Shown here one piece after another: positions 1 through 9,531 of a stretch of 60,962 nt of DNA (positions are counted from its first letter, which is position 1; the number at the start of each line of letters is the position of its first letter). The notes under the pieces were generated by a model. That model did no database searches, was not told the DNA's origin, and saw only the letters and a program-made list of their open reading frames with translations. The position numbers and the translations under genes are program-made. The stretch comes from an uncultured Mycobacteriaceae bacterium (lineage in GTDB: Bacteria; Actinomycetota; Actinomycetes; Mycobacteriales; Mycobacteriaceae), in NCBI GenBank assembly GCA_902826815.1, contig CADEGF010000032.1:16683-77644 (forward strand). The letters run 5' to 3'.

Positions 1-49
1 CGTTCTCCTCGCGCGTTCTCCCCGCGTTCTCCTCGCGTGGGCCCCCGCG

Positions 50-123
50 TTCTCCCGCGAGCAGACGCAAATGCACGCGACACGCCGCTCAAAGTGATGC
101 ATTTGCGTCTGCTCGCGGGAGAA
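50..123. repeat. Perfect 26-bp inverted repeat, likely terminator hairpin
   Basis: Arms at 50-75 and 98-123 are exact reverse complements (they contain GAGCAGACGCAAATGC) with a 22-base loop. The repeat lies 12 bases past the stop codon of the VWA gene transcribed toward it, so a factor-independent or hairpin terminator is the simplest reading. Bases 1-45 upstream are a low-complexity run with CGTTCTCC repeated. No T tract follows, as is common in mycobacteria. It could instead be a dispersed intergenic palindrome. Confidence 0.6.
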
Positions 124-135
124 ACGGGAGGGAAA

Positions 136-1572
136 CTAGACCGGCAGGAGGGCGTCGATGACGCTTGCCAGCTGTTTGGCCGACCGGCATTCATGCATGG
201 CGATGACTTCCTCGTAGCGGGGCACCGCCGAATCGCCACTGCCCCACAGGTGCTTGGGCTCGGGGTTGAGCCAGTGCGCGTGCCTGCTCGCGTCGACCAT
301 ATGGGTCAGCAGGTCGGTCTCGGGGCTGCGGTAGTTGTTCCTGCCGTCGCCGAGGATGAGCAGTGAGCTCCGCGGCGAGAGCACGTTGGGGTACTTGTCC
401 AGGAACGATACGAACGCATGCCCGTAATCGGAGTGGCCGTCGCGGGTGTAGACGCCCGCCTCCCGTGTGATGCGCTGCACGGCAACGGCCAGGTCGGCGT
501 CGGGCCCGAACAACTCGGTGACCTCGTCGGTGGTATCGATGAACGCGAACACGCGCACGCGTGAGAACTGTTGCCGCAGAGCATGAACCAGCAGCAGCGT
601 GAAGTGGCTGAAGCCCGCGACAGAACCGGACACGTCGCACAGCACCACCAGCTCAGGGCGGGCCGGATGCGGCTTGCGCAGCACCACATCGATCGGCACC
701 CCGCCGGTCGACATCGACTTGCGCAGCGTCTTTCGCAGATCGATCTCCCCCGCGCGCGAACGGCGCCGACGGGCGGCGAGCCTGGTCGCGAGCGTGCGGG
801 CCAGCGGCGCCACCACGCGTCGCATCTGACGCAGCTGCTCGCCGGATGCGCGGAGGAACTCGACGTTCTCCGCCAACTGCGGGACGCCGTACATCTGCAC
901 ATGGTCACGGCCCAGCTGTTCGGCCGTCCGCCGCTTCGTCTCACCTTCGACCATCTTGCGCAGCTGCGCGATCCTTTGCGCTGCAATGGACTTGGCAATC
1001 TGTTCCTGTGTCGGCGTCGGCTCGTCACCGTAGGGCGCCAGCAGGCCTGCCAGCAGCCGGCCCTCGAGGTCGTCGAGGTTCATCGCCTTGAGTGCTTGAT
1101 ACGACGAGTACGACGGACCCCGGCTCGAGTTGTAACGGCCGTACGCCTCGACGATCTGCGCGATCATCGCAGCCAGCCGCTCGTCCATGTTGGCCAGCTC
1201 TTCGTTGTCGGTCAGCATGTCGAGCAGCATCTGCCGCATCGCCTCGACGTCATCGGGCGGCAGACCGTCGGCATTCGAGTCGTCGTCGTCGGCAAAGGTT
1301 CTCGAACCCAGCGCGGCCGGGAAGTACAGATCGAACATGGCGTCGTAGGTGTCGCGGTGGTCCGATCGGCGCAGCACCGCGCATGCCAGACCTTCGCGCA
1401 GCGCATCTCGATCGCCCAGCCCGAGCACGCCCATCACCCGGCCCGCGTCGACGGTCTCCGACGGACCCACCGCAATCCCTTGTCCGCGTAGGGCTTCCAC
1501 GAACTCCACCAGGTGGCCGGGAATGCCGTGCGGGGCAAGCGGCTGCGGCGGACGGGTGCGTCGGACGGCCAT
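136..1572 (-). CDS. VWA-domain protein, CoxE-like
   Basis: 478-residue protein with a C-terminal von Willebrand A domain. The metal-ion-dependent adhesion motif is seen as CDVSGSV, and the N-terminal half is charged and helical. CoxE-type proteins pair with MoxR AAA+ ATPases as cofactor-insertion or complex-assembly chaperones. The MoxR gene lies 10 bases upstream on the same strand, and proA lies beyond it, an order I recall from Mycobacterium tuberculosis (Rv2425c-Rv2427c). I chose the ATG at 1572 (MAVRRTRPP) because longer reading runs into the MoxR gene. The client protein is unknown. Confidence 0.85.
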   Translation of the reverse strand: MAVRRTRPPQPLAPHGIPGHLVEFVEALRGQGIAVGPSETVDAGRVMGVLGLGDRDALREGLACAVLRRSDHRDTYDAMFDLYFPAALGSRTFADDDDSNADGLPPDDVEAMRQMLLDMLTDNEELANMDERLAAMIAQIVEAYGRYNSSRGPSYSSYQALKAMNLDDLEGRLLAGLLAPYGDEPTPTQEQIAKSIAAQRIAQLRKMVEGETKRRTAEQLGRDHVQMYGVPQLAENVEFLRASGEQLRQMRRVVAPLARTLATRLAARRRRSRAGEIDLRKTLRKSMSTGGVPIDVVLRKPHPARPELVVLCDVSGSVAGFSHFTLLLVHALRQQFSRVRVFAFIDTTDEVTELFGPDADLAVAVQRITREAGVYTRDGHSDYGHAFVSFLDKYPNVLSPRSSLLILGDGRNNYRSPETDLLTHMVDASRHAHWLNPEPKHLWGSGDSAVPRYEEVIAMHECRSAKQLASVIDALLPV

Positions 1573-1582
1573 CAGTGCTCTC

Positions 1583-2458
1583 CTAGTTGAGCCGGAGCTC
1601 GCCGCTTGCCTTGATCTGGTCTGACTGGTGCTTGAGCACCACACCCAGCGTGGCAGCGATCAGCTCGTCATCGATGGTGTCAAGGCCCAGCGCGAGAATC
1701 GTGCGTCCCCAGTCAATGGTCTCGGCCACCGACGGCACCTTCTTGAGCTGCATGCTGCGCAGCACGCCGATGATCTTCACCAGCTCCTCTGCCAGGTGTC
1801 CAGGCAGCTCAGGCACCCGCGACAGCAGAATGCGCCGCTCGAGGTCGGGATCGGGGAAGTCGATGTGAAGGAACAGGCAGCGACGTTTGAGCGCCTCGGA
1901 GAGCTCGCGGGTGGCGTTGCTTGTCAGCAATACGAACGGTGCGCGCTCGGCCTTGATCGTGCCGAGCTCCGGCACGGTGACGGCGAAGTCGGACAGCACC
2001 TCGAGCAGCAGCCCCTCGATCTCGATGTCGGCCTTGTCGGTCTCGTCGATCAGCAGCACGGTCGGATCGGTCCGACGGATCGCCGTCAGCAGCGGCCGAG
2101 TCAGCAGGAACTCCTCGCTGAACACGTCCATCTTGGTCTGATCCCAGTCCCCGCTACCCGCCTGGATGCGCAGAATCTGCTTGGCGTGGTTCCACTCGTA
2201 GAGCGCGCGGGCCTCGTCGACGCCCTCGTAGCACTGCAGCCGGACCAGCTCCGAACCCGTGCACTCCGCGACGGCGCGCGCGAGCTCGGTCTTGCCGACA
2301 CCCGCAGGCCCCTCGACCAACAACGGCTTACCCAGCCGGTCGGCGAGGAAAACCGCTGTCGCCGTTGCGGTGTCGGGCAGGTATCCGGTCTCGGCGAGCT
2401 TCTTCGCGACATCATCGATGTCGGCGAAAAGCGGCGCCGGGCGTGCGGGGACGCTCAC
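1583..2458 (-). CDS. MoxR-family AAA+ ATPase
   Basis: 291-residue MoxR-type ATPase. Walker A is GPAGVGKTEL (around residue 50), Walker B is VLLIDETDKAD, and sensor 1 is LLTSNATRELSEAL. Family members couple ATP hydrolysis to maturation of client complexes together with a VWA partner, here the next gene downstream. proA begins 15 bases upstream of it in the same direction, so the three are probably cotranscribed. The assignment to family is firm; the client is not deducible. Confidence 0.9.
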   Translation of the reverse strand: MSVPARPAPLFADIDDVAKKLAETGYLPDTATATAVFLADRLGKPLLVEGPAGVGKTELARAVAECTGSELVRLQCYEGVDEARALYEWNHAKQILRIQAGSGDWDQTKMDVFSEEFLLTRPLLTAIRRTDPTVLLIDETDKADIEIEGLLLEVLSDFAVTVPELGTIKAERAPFVLLTSNATRELSEALKRRCLFLHIDFPDPDLERRILLSRVPELPGHLAEELVKIIGVLRSMQLKKVPSVAETIDWGRTILALGLDTIDDELIAATLGVVLKHQSDQIKASGELRLN

Positions 2459-2473
2459 AGAGGTACTCCTAGT

Positions 2474-3721
2474 TCAGGCAGGGCGGGTGTGGCCGTCTCC
2501 CCACACAATCCACTTGGTCGAGGTCAGTTCGGGTAGGCCCATCGGCCCGCGGGCGTGCAGTTTCTGGGTGGAGATGCCAATCTCGGCGCCGAAGCCGAAC
2601 TGCTCGCCGTCGGTGAACGCCGTCGACGCGTTCACCATCACGGCCGCCGCATCGACACGCTCGGTGAACCGTTGCGCGGCAGCGAGTTCCGTCGCCACGA
2701 TGGCCTCGGTGTGCCCGCTGCCGTACTCGTTGATGTGGGCGATGGCGGCATCGACACCGTCGACCACCGCCAGCGAGATGTCCATCGACAGGAACTCCGT
2801 GCGCAACTCCTCGTCGGAGGGGTCGGCGTGCACCGTGACGCCCGCGTCCTGCAGGGCCTTGGTCAGCCGCGGCACCGCACGGTCGGCGATGGCGCTGTCG
2901 ACCAACACCGACTCGGCCGCGTTGCAGACGCTGGGCCGCCGCGTCTTGGCGTTGAGAAGGATGCGCTCGGCCACGTCGAGGTCGGCCGATTCGTGAACGT
3001 AGACATGGCAATTGCCGACACCAGTCTCGATGGTCGGTACCTGCGCATCGCGGACGACGGCGTCGATAAGGCCCGCTCCCCCGCGTGGGATCACGAGATC
3101 GACCAGACCGCGGGCCTGGATCAGGTGGGTGACGCTGGCGCGGTTCTCGCTCGGGAGCAACTGCACCGCGTCGGGGTTGAGGTTCTCGATCTGCAGCGCG
3201 TCGCGCAGCGCGGTGACCAGCGCCTGGTTCGACCGCGCCGCCGACGAGCTGCCGCGCAGGAGCGCCGCGCTGCCCGCCTTCAGCGTCAAGCCGAATGCGT
3301 CGACAGTGACGTTGGGGCGGCCCTCGTAAACCATTCCGATCACGCCGATCGGGACCCGCTGCTGACGCAGCGAAAGACCGTTGGGCAGCGTCTGCCCGCG
3401 CAGCACCTCGCCGATCGGGTCCGGCAGCCCGGCGACCTGACGCAGTCCGGCGGCGATGCCGTCGATCCGCTGCGGGTTGAGTGCGAGGCGGTCCAGCATC
3501 GCGTCCGGGGTGCCCGCGGCCTTGGCGACAGCCAGATCCTCTTTATTCGCCTCGAGCACACGCGATGCCTCGCGCAGCACGTTGTCGGCTGCGGCGTGCA
3601 GAGCCGAGTTCTTCGCTTCCGTGCTCAACGTCGCCAGCTCGCGGGCGGCCACCCTTGCCCGCCGTGCCGCGTCGTGCACCTGCTGGCGCAAGTCAGGCAC
3701 CGACGGTGCGTGCAGACTCAT
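2474..3721 (-). CDS. proA: Gamma-glutamyl phosphate reductase
   Basis: 415 residues, the normal length for ProA, which reduces gamma-glutamyl phosphate to glutamate-5-semialdehyde with NADPH in proline synthesis in the cytoplasm. Family landmarks are [15 protein letters not shown], the LLRGSSSA segment, [11 protein letters not shown] and the catalytic cysteine region [16 protein letters not shown]. The C-terminal [19 protein letters not shown] segment is also typical. The gene heads the proA-moxR-VWA set and looks like core chromosome. Confidence 0.95.
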   Translation of the reverse strand: MSLHAPSVPDLRQQVHDAARRARVAARELATLSTEAKNSALHAAADNVLREASRVLEANKEDLAVAKAAGTPDAMLDRLALNPQRIDGIAAGLRQVAGLPDPIGEVLRGQTLPNGLSLRQQRVPIGVIGMVYEGRPNVTVDAFGLTLKAGSAALLRGSSSAARSNQALVTALRDALQIENLNPDAVQLLPSENRASVTHLIQARGLVDLVIPRGGAGLIDAVVRDAQVPTIETGVGNCHVYVHESADLDVAERILLNAKTRRPSVCNAAESVLVDSAIADRAVPRLTKALQDAGVTVHADPSDEELRTEFLSMDISLAVVDGVDAAIAHINEYGSGHTEAIVATELAAAQRFTERVDAAAVMVNASTAFTDGEQFGFGAEIGISTQKLHARGPMGLPELTSTKWIVWGDGHTRPA

Positions 3722-3782
3722 CGCCCCAGCGTATCGGAGCTGAATCCAGCGCTCACCGGGACGTTGGTCTAATTTCTACGAC

Positions 3783-4643
3783 ATGGCGGCGCGGGTGTGC
3801 GTAGTGGGCAGCGTCAACATGGACCACGTCTTCACCGTCGCGTCGCTGCCGCATCCCGGCGAGACGGTGATGGCGTCCTCAGTGCGCCTGATTCCCGGCG
3901 GGAAGGGTGGCAATCAAGCGATCGCGGCCGCCCGCGCCGGAGCAGATGTGCGACTCGTCGCGACTCTCGGCACCGACCCGACCGGCGACCAACTCCGCGC
4001 CCACCTGCAGGCCAACGGCGTCGACCTGGACGGCGTCACGGCCGTCACGGGCCCGAGCGGATCGGCGGTCATCGCGGTCGACTCCGCAGGCGAGAACACG
4101 ATCGTCGTCGCACCCGGAGCCAACGCACACCTGACCGTCGACGCCGGCCGGGCACGCGCCGCCATCGCCGAAAGCGACGTCCTGCTGTTGCAGCTGGAGA
4201 TTCCGGTCACCACCGCCGTGGACGCCGCGCGGGTCGCGCGCGACAACGGCACGGTGGTGGTCGTCAACGCGTCCCCGTCGGGGGCGGCGCCTCACGACCT
4301 GCTCGCCCTCGCCCAGCTTGCCGACGTCGTCGTCGTCAACGAGACCGAGGCCCGTGACTGGCATTGGCCGGTAGCGCATCTGGTGATCACCCGCGGTAGG
4401 CGCGGCGCGAGCTACCTCGGCGAGGACGAACGGTTCGACGTGCCCACGCCCGCGGTGAGGGCGGTCGACACCACCGGCGCGGGCGATGTGTTCGCAGGTG
4501 TGCTGGCGGCCGAGTGGACGTCGGGCCACGAGGAAGCGTTGCGGCGCGCGTGCGCCGCGGCGGCGCTGGCGACGACGGTGCGGGGCGCGGGCGACTGCGC
4601 GCCGTTTGCCGAGGCGATTGACGGGGCGGTTGCCACCGGGTAG
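3783..4643 (+). CDS. Ribokinase-like PfkB sugar kinase
   Basis: 286-residue PfkB-family kinase. The N-terminal signature GGKGGNQAIAAARAG and the C-terminal signature DTTGAGDVFAG, with the catalytic aspartate in GAGD, match ribokinase. It would phosphorylate ribose or a related sugar at C5 with ATP in the cytoplasm. It is slightly shorter than the E. coli enzyme (about 309 residues). It is divergent from proA and followed after 11 bases by an enoyl-CoA hydratase gene. No sugar transporter is adjacent, so the substrate is inferred from family only. Confidence 0.85.
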   Translation: MAARVCVVGSVNMDHVFTVASLPHPGETVMASSVRLIPGGKGGNQAIAAARAGADVRLVATLGTDPTGDQLRAHLQANGVDLDGVTAVTGPSGSAVIAVDSAGENTIVVAPGANAHLTVDAGRARAAIAESDVLLLQLEIPVTTAVDAARVARDNGTVVVVNASPSGAAPHDLLALAQLADVVVVNETEARDWHWPVAHLVITRGRRGASYLGEDERFDVPTPAVRAVDTTGAGDVFAGVLAAEWTSGHEEALRRACAAAALATTVRGAGDCAPFAEAIDGAVATG

Positions 4644-4654
4644 GCGTAAAGCCC

Positions 4655-5479
4655 ATGTCGACAACCAAAACCGGTCCGCGCCCGCCCGACGGCGATTGGC
4701 TGGGCACGCGCTTTCTGAGCTTCCGCCGCGAGGGCCCGTTTGCGGTCTGCACGCTCGACCGGCCCGAGGCGCGGAACGCGATGACGCCCGCGATGTACTT
4801 CGGCATCAAATACGCGATCGGCCATGTCGAGGCCGACCCCGACCTCGCCGGCCTGCTGATCACCGGCACCGGCGACGTCTTCGCCCCCGGCGGCGATCTC
4901 GGCGGAGCGGGTGACGACAACTGGCTGACGTTCGGCGCCGCACTCGGGATGGATGTCACGCCCTTCGAGAAGCTGCGCCAGTCGACGAAGCCGGTGGTTT
5001 CCGCGGTCAACGGCCTGTGCCAGGGCGGCGGCCTGCAGATCGCGCTCTGCAGCGATATGGCAGTCGTCAGCGACCGGGCCACGTTCCGCGTGCCGGAGTT
5101 GTTCCGCGGTATCGCCGATACCTACTACAGCCAGATACTGGCGCGCGTGATCGGACCGGTCCGCACCCGCGACCTGATGCTCACCGGTCGCACGCTGACC
5201 GCGGCCGAGGCCGAGGGCTGGGGCATGGTGTCGCGGGTGGTGCCGCATGAGGAGCTGATGGCCGCGGCCCGCGACGTGCTCGCGCAGTGCTGCCGGACGG
5301 CTCCTGCGGCCAGGCGGGTCGTGAAGTCCAGCCTGGACAACTACATGGGGCTGTTCGACCGCATCGGGATGCAGGCCAGCTACAGCGGTGACGAGGCGGT
5401 CGAGGGGTTCATGGCCTTCAAGGAACGCCGGTCGCCCAGCTGGGTGCACCCGGACCTGAGGGTGGATGGCCGCATCTGA
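4655..5479 (+). CDS. Enoyl-CoA hydratase/isomerase family protein
   Basis: 274-residue crotonase-fold protein. The oxyanion-hole segments are VFAPGGDLGG and GLCQGGGLQIALCSDMAV, followed by the hydratase-type FRVPELFRGI segment with a glutamate. Such enzymes act on 2-enoyl-CoA esters in fatty-acid or aromatic degradation. Mycobacteria have many paralogues, and neither the neighbours nor the sequence fixes the substrate. The ATG at 4655 lies 11 bases after the kinase gene, suggesting cotranscription. Confidence 0.8.
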   Translation: MSTTKTGPRPPDGDWLGTRFLSFRREGPFAVCTLDRPEARNAMTPAMYFGIKYAIGHVEADPDLAGLLITGTGDVFAPGGDLGGAGDDNWLTFGAALGMDVTPFEKLRQSTKPVVSAVNGLCQGGGLQIALCSDMAVVSDRATFRVPELFRGIADTYYSQILARVIGPVRTRDLMLTGRTLTAAEAEGWGMVSRVVPHEELMAAARDVLAQCCRTAPAARRVVKSSLDNYMGLFDRIGMQASYSGDEAVEGFMAFKERRSPSWVHPDLRVDGRI

Positions 5480-5491
5480 CACCGCTATGGA

Positions 5492-6964
5492 TCAGCGTTT
5501 GGCGCTCGCCAACAATTCGGCGCACGCCTGCCCCAACAGCGCGACACCGGGCTCGATCGAACGCGGGTTGATCGCGCCGTAGCCGATTCGGAAACTGTTC
5601 CGCGGGGGGTCGTCCTGCATATAGAAGATGTCACCCCGCTCGATGAGCACCCCGCGGCTCTCCGCTGCGGGGACCAGCCTGCGACAGTCGAGCTCTTCCG
5701 GCCCGGTCACCCACAGGCTGACACCACCCGGTGGAAAGGGCCCGGTGGGAAACGGCAGATACTTGTTGACCGCCGCGACGAGCCGCTCCCATTTGCGCTT
5801 CATCTGGGTCCGGTGGTGGCGCAGCGCGCTGTGGTAGTTGCCGCTGTCGATGAGGAGGGCGAGTGCGCGCTGGGTGTGTCCGGGCGGGTGGCGAAGCACG
5901 TAGCGACGCACGTCGCGCAGCTCACGCACCACGTCGGCAGGCCCGACGAGATAACCGAGCCGAAGTCCCGGCGCGAGGAATTTCGAGAACGTGCCAAGGT
6001 AGATGGCGTCGCCGCTGGTGTCGAAGGCTTTGAGCGAGGGGCTCGGGCTGCCTTGATAGCGGAACTCGCTGTCGTAGTCGTCCTCGACGACGACCGTCCC
6101 GGCCTCGGCCGCCAGCGCCAGCAGGCGGCGCCGACGGTCGACGCCGAGCGTGACGTTGGTCGGATGGTGGTGGCTCGGCGTCAGGTAAATCAGCTGCGTC
6201 CCGGCGAGGGTCTCCGGCGGCCGCATCCCGTGCTCGTCGACGTCGATCCCGGACACGGTCGCGCCCGCGCGGACGAAGATGTGGCGGGCGTCCAGATAGC
6301 CCGGGTTCTCTATCGCCACCCGGTGGCCGGGCCCGAGTAGGAGCCGGCCCACCAGGTCGAGGCCCTGCTGCGAGCCGACGGTGATGAGGATTTCATCTGG
6401 TCCCGCCTCGATGCCCCGGTGCGGCAGCAACTGTTGGCGGAGCATGTCGATCAGCATCGGATCGTCGGCGGCCACGCTGTCCTGGAGGCTCGCGTAGGCG
6501 TGGGGTTGGTAGAGCGCGTCGCGCAGACATCGAACCCACGCGCGTGCCGGGAAACTGCGGGTGTCGATCTGGCCGGCGAGGAACGGATACGGGTAGCGAT
6601 GCCAATCGCCGGTCTTCTCGATCTCCGGGATGCCTGCATCGGGTTGACGCCGGATCCGGGTCGCCCATTCGATGCGTGGAACAGTCGCGCGGGTTTCGGA
6701 TGCGGCGGCGTCGAGCATTTCGGGATTGACGAACATGCCGGAGCGTTCGTGGCTGCGCACATACCCCTCGGCGATCAGCTCCTGGTAGGCGAGGTTGATC
6801 GTGTTGCGAGACACCGCCAGGTCGGTCGCCAGCTCGCGCGAACTCGGCAACCGATGATGAATATCGAAGACGCCACTGGCGATGCCATGCTCGATGGCCC
6901 GTCGAACCTGCCGGTAGAGCGGCTCGGCGGAGCTCCGATCGATTTCGATGAGAGTTCTTGGCAA
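5492..6964 (-). CDS. MocR/GntR regulator, TauR-like
   Basis: 490-residue MocR-type regulator. It has an N-terminal GntR winged helix (RLPSSRELATDLAVSRNTIN) and a large aminotransferase-like domain whose PLP lysine is in YLGTFSKFLAPGLRLGY. TauR, the activator of taurine genes in Rhodobacter and Paracoccus, is a MocR protein placed next to tpa or xsc. Here the gene is divergent from a taurine:pyruvate-type aminotransferase, which supports the same role. A TTG start at 6964 is chosen because AGAAGGGG sits just upstream; an ATG at 6991 would add nine residues. PdxR-type control of vitamin B6 is the alternative. Confidence 0.75.
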   Translation of the reverse strand: MPRTLIEIDRSSAEPLYRQVRRAIEHGIASGVFDIHHRLPSSRELATDLAVSRNTINLAYQELIAEGYVRSHERSGMFVNPEMLDAAASETRATVPRIEWATRIRRQPDAGIPEIEKTGDWHRYPYPFLAGQIDTRSFPARAWVRCLRDALYQPHAYASLQDSVAADDPMLIDMLRQQLLPHRGIEAGPDEILITVGSQQGLDLVGRLLLGPGHRVAIENPGYLDARHIFVRAGATVSGIDVDEHGMRPPETLAGTQLIYLTPSHHHPTNVTLGVDRRRRLLALAAEAGTVVVEDDYDSEFRYQGSPSPSLKAFDTSGDAIYLGTFSKFLAPGLRLGYLVGPADVVRELRDVRRYVLRHPPGHTQRALALLIDSGNYHSALRHHRTQMKRKWERLVAAVNKYLPFPTGPFPPGGVSLWVTGPEELDCRRLVPAAESRGVLIERGDIFYMQDDPPRNSFRIGYGAINPRSIEPGVALLGQACAELLASAKR

Positions 6965-7129
6965 CCTACCCCTTCTATCTGCACAGGCCACAGTCGTAAT
7001 CAGTATGCGCCGAACGGAATTCTCTCAAACCGGACTGGACCCATTGAATGCTTCATTTCTGGCTCTGACCAGTGGGTCGAATAGCCGATATGTTCGAGCC
7101 ATCCGGTGAGAAACGCGAAGGAGACAGCT
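6965..7129. promoter_or_regulatory. Divergent control region between tauR-like gene and aminotransferase gene
   Basis: The 165-base gap separates divergent starts. It contains CTGGACCCA at 7035-7043 and CTGGCTCTGACC at 7059-7070, which loosely resemble the direct CTGGAC repeats I recall for TauR. A good ribosome-binding site, GAAGGAG, precedes the GTG at 7130. I could not settle the promoter hexamers. Confidence 0.35.
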
Positions 7130-8494
7130 GTGAACGGAAACGAGTTGCGGGCGCGTGCCCGTCGTCACCTCGGTCCCCACTTCACCCGTAAGCCCGCCTG
7201 GGACAGCGATTTTCCCGTCTTCGTCCGCGGCGACGGGAGCTATCTGATCGACACGGAGGGCGACCGCTATCTCGACGGCCTCGCAGGTCTCTTCTGCGTC
7301 AATATGGGCCACGGTCGAAGCGACATCGCCGCGGCCGCCGCCGATCAGATCGGCACGCTGGCCTACGCTTCCAACTGGGGCATGGCTCATCCGCCTGCGA
7401 TCGAGGCGGCCAGCCTGATCGCGGAACTCGCACCGGGCGACCTCGGCACCACATTCTTCGTCAACTCCGGTTCGGAGGCGGTCGAGACCGCGGTGAAGTT
7501 CGCCCGCCAGTATCACCGGAGCCAGGGTCAGCCGGAGCGCACCAAGATCATCAGCCGGGAAATGGCGTACCACGGAACGACCTTGGGCGCATTGTCGATA
7601 ACCCAGCTGCCGAAGATCAAGGAACCGTTCGGCCCCCTGCTTCCCGGCGTGCGCAGCGTGCCCAACACCTTGGGCTATCTCGGCGACTGCGGGCCCGCGG
7701 GTCAACTGCCGTGCGTGCAGGCGATCGAGCAAGTCATCGCCGAGGAAGGCCCCGAAACTATCGCGGCGCTGTTCGCCGAGCCCGTGCAGAACGGCCGAGG
7801 CGCGCTGGTGCCCCCCGACGGCTATTGGCAGGAGCTTCGCGCCATCTGCGACAAGTACGGCATCCTGCTCGTCTCCGACGAGGTCATCTGCTCGTTCGGG
7901 CGGTTGGGCCACTGGTTCGGCCACGGCCTCACCGGCGTCGTGCCGGACCTCATCACCTTCGCCAAGGGTTCGACATCCGGCTACGCGCCGCTCGGCGGCA
8001 TGATCGCGCGTGAGCAACTGGTGCAGGATCTTTTCGAATCGTCGGCGGGCGGCACCTTCACCCACGGCGCGACGTGGGGCGGCCACCCCGTCTCGACCGC
8101 CGTCGCGACCGCCAACATCACCGCGATGCGCGACGAGAAGGCACTGGAGAATGTGGCCGACCGCGCCCCGAAGGTGAAGGCGGCACTGAACTCTCTTCAG
8201 CAGTCCCACCGGTGTGTGAAAGATATTCGGGGAACAGGGTTCTTCTACGCCATCGAGTTGATGGCCGACCACAACAGTGGCCGCGAACTCACCGAGCAAG
8301 AATCGCTGTCCGTCCTGCGCGAGGTGCTACCCGAGTCATTCAAGCGCACCAAGGTCATTCTGCGCGGAGACGACCGCGGCGCCACGATGATCATGGTGTC
8401 GCCACCACTGGTGGCCGACGACGACGTGCTCGACGAACTCCTGCACGGTATCGACGGCATGCTGACCGACATCGAGAAGGCCGTGCAACCTTAA
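7130..8494 (+). CDS. tpa: Class III aminotransferase, probable taurine:pyruvate aminotransferase
   Basis: 454-residue PLP enzyme of aminotransferase class III. Visible parts are the N-terminal GDRYLDGLAGLFCVNMGHGR, the VNSGSEAVETAVKFARQYH segment that binds the cofactor phosphate, the aspartate of LLVSDEVICSFGRLG, and the catalytic lysine in ITFAKGSTSGYAPLGG. Tpa transfers the amino group of taurine to pyruvate, giving sulfoacetaldehyde and alanine, the substrate of Xsc. The position between a TauR-like gene and pta, with tauABC and xsc nearby, supports this role over other omega-amino acid transaminases. GTG at 7130 is preferred over 7106 on its ribosome-binding site. It converges on pta with a six-base gap. 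Confidence 0.8.
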   Translation: MNGNELRARARRHLGPHFTRKPAWDSDFPVFVRGDGSYLIDTEGDRYLDGLAGLFCVNMGHGRSDIAAAAADQIGTLAYASNWGMAHPPAIEAASLIAELAPGDLGTTFFVNSGSEAVETAVKFARQYHRSQGQPERTKIISREMAYHGTTLGALSITQLPKIKEPFGPLLPGVRSVPNTLGYLGDCGPAGQLPCVQAIEQVIAEEGPETIAALFAEPVQNGRGALVPPDGYWQELRAICDKYGILLVSDEVICSFGRLGHWFGHGLTGVVPDLITFAKGSTSGYAPLGGMIAREQLVQDLFESSAGGTFTHGATWGGHPVSTAVATANITAMRDEKALENVADRAPKVKAALNSLQQSHRCVKDIRGTGFFYAIELMADHNSGRELTEQESLSVLREVLPESFKRTKVILRGDDRGATMIMVSPPLVADDDVLDELLHGIDGMLTDIEKAVQP

Positions 8495-8500
8495 GGCGCG

Positions 8501-9511
8501 TCACCGCACCGCTTGTACGGCGCTCAGCAGAGACATCACCTCGATGTCTCTGCTGCTGCATCCGCGGGAAAGGTCGTTCAGCGGAGCCGAAAGTCCCTGC
8601 AGAATAGGGCCAAGCGCCATGGCGCCGCCCAGCCGCTCGGCCAGCTTGTAGCCAATGTTGCCCGCCCCGAGATTGGGGAAGACCAGGACGTTGGCCTCGC
8701 CTGCCGCATCGGAATGCGGCGCCTTGGCGGCGGCCACCGAGGCGACGAGGGCGGCATCCAGCTGCAGCTCACCGTCGATCCGCAACTCCGGGGCACGCTC
8801 GCGCACCAGCGCTGTCGCGGCGTTGACCGTATCGACGTCGGGATGGTCTGCGCTGCCCTTGGTGGAGAACGACAGCATCGCGATCACCGGCTCGAGACCG
8901 GTGAGGCTGAGATGGGTGGCCGCGGCCGCAATGGCGATGTCCGCCAACTCATCAGCGGACGGGGCGGGGACGACGGCGCAGTCGGAGAACGTCAACTGTC
9001 GGCCGTCGGGCAGCACCATCAAGAAGGCACTGCTCAGTGTCTTGATACCGGGAGCGAGCCCAACGACGCGCAGGCCCGCCCGCAATACGTCCGGCGTAGG
9101 ACGGGTCGCTCCCGCGACGCAGGCATGTACGCGCCCCGCGCGCACCGCGGCCGCGGCCACGAAGACCGGGTCGGTCGTAGCCTCGTCGATGCGCTCTGGG
9201 TGTCGCGCGAAGCCGGCCTCGAGGGTGGCCCGGACATTGTCGTCAGATACCGCGTCGGCCATATCGACGATGGTCTCGTCGGGAAGGTCCACCCCGTGCG
9301 TCCTCGCCGCCGCGCGGATTCGGTTCGCGTCCCCGAACAGTCGAGGGGCGATGAGGCCGTCGACGGTGAGCTTGGCCGCGGCGTGCAGGACACGGCCATC
9401 CTCCGCATCGGTTAGAGCTACGGTCAGACCTGCACCGCCCACGGTGGCGCGCCATCGGTCGATGATCTCGCTTTGACCGACCGGCACAGCGCCATCGGCG
9501 CGAGTCGTCAA
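8501..9511 (-). CDS. pta: Phosphate acetyltransferase
   Basis: 336-residue phosphotransacetylase of the short single-domain type. Recognisable segments are [47 protein letters not shown] and a C-terminal [19 protein letters not shown]. It would convert the acetyl phosphate released by Xsc into acetyl-CoA for central metabolism. It lies 20 bases downstream of the ABC transporter ATPase gene on the same strand and is most likely the last gene of that operon. Its location beside the taurine genes makes it a dedicated copy rather than the housekeeping one. Confidence 0.92.
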   Translation of the reverse strand: MTTRADGAVPVGQSEIIDRWRATVGGAGLTVALTDAEDGRVLHAAAKLTVDGLIAPRLFGDANRIRAAARTHGVDLPDETIVDMADAVSDDNVRATLEAGFARHPERIDEATTDPVFVAAAAVRAGRVHACVAGATRPTPDVLRAGLRVVGLAPGIKTLSSAFLMVLPDGRQLTFSDCAVVPAPSADELADIAIAAAATHLSLTGLEPVIAMLSFSTKGSADHPDVDTVNAATALVRERAPELRIDGELQLDAALVASVAAAKAPHSDAAGEANVLVFPNLGAGNIGYKLAERLGGAMALGPILQGLSAPLNDLSRGCSSRDIEVMSLLSAVQAVR

Positions 9512-9531
9512 GAAATTACCTCTCAGAACAG

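Noticed and set aside
1-45. CGTTCTCC repeats considered as a CRISPR start
   Set aside because: Units are short, irregular and without spacers of fixed length.
2555-3772. Long open frame opposite proA (about 405 codons)
   Set aside because: It mirrors the proA coding strand, a usual effect of high-GC codon bias, and its translation has no recognisable domain.
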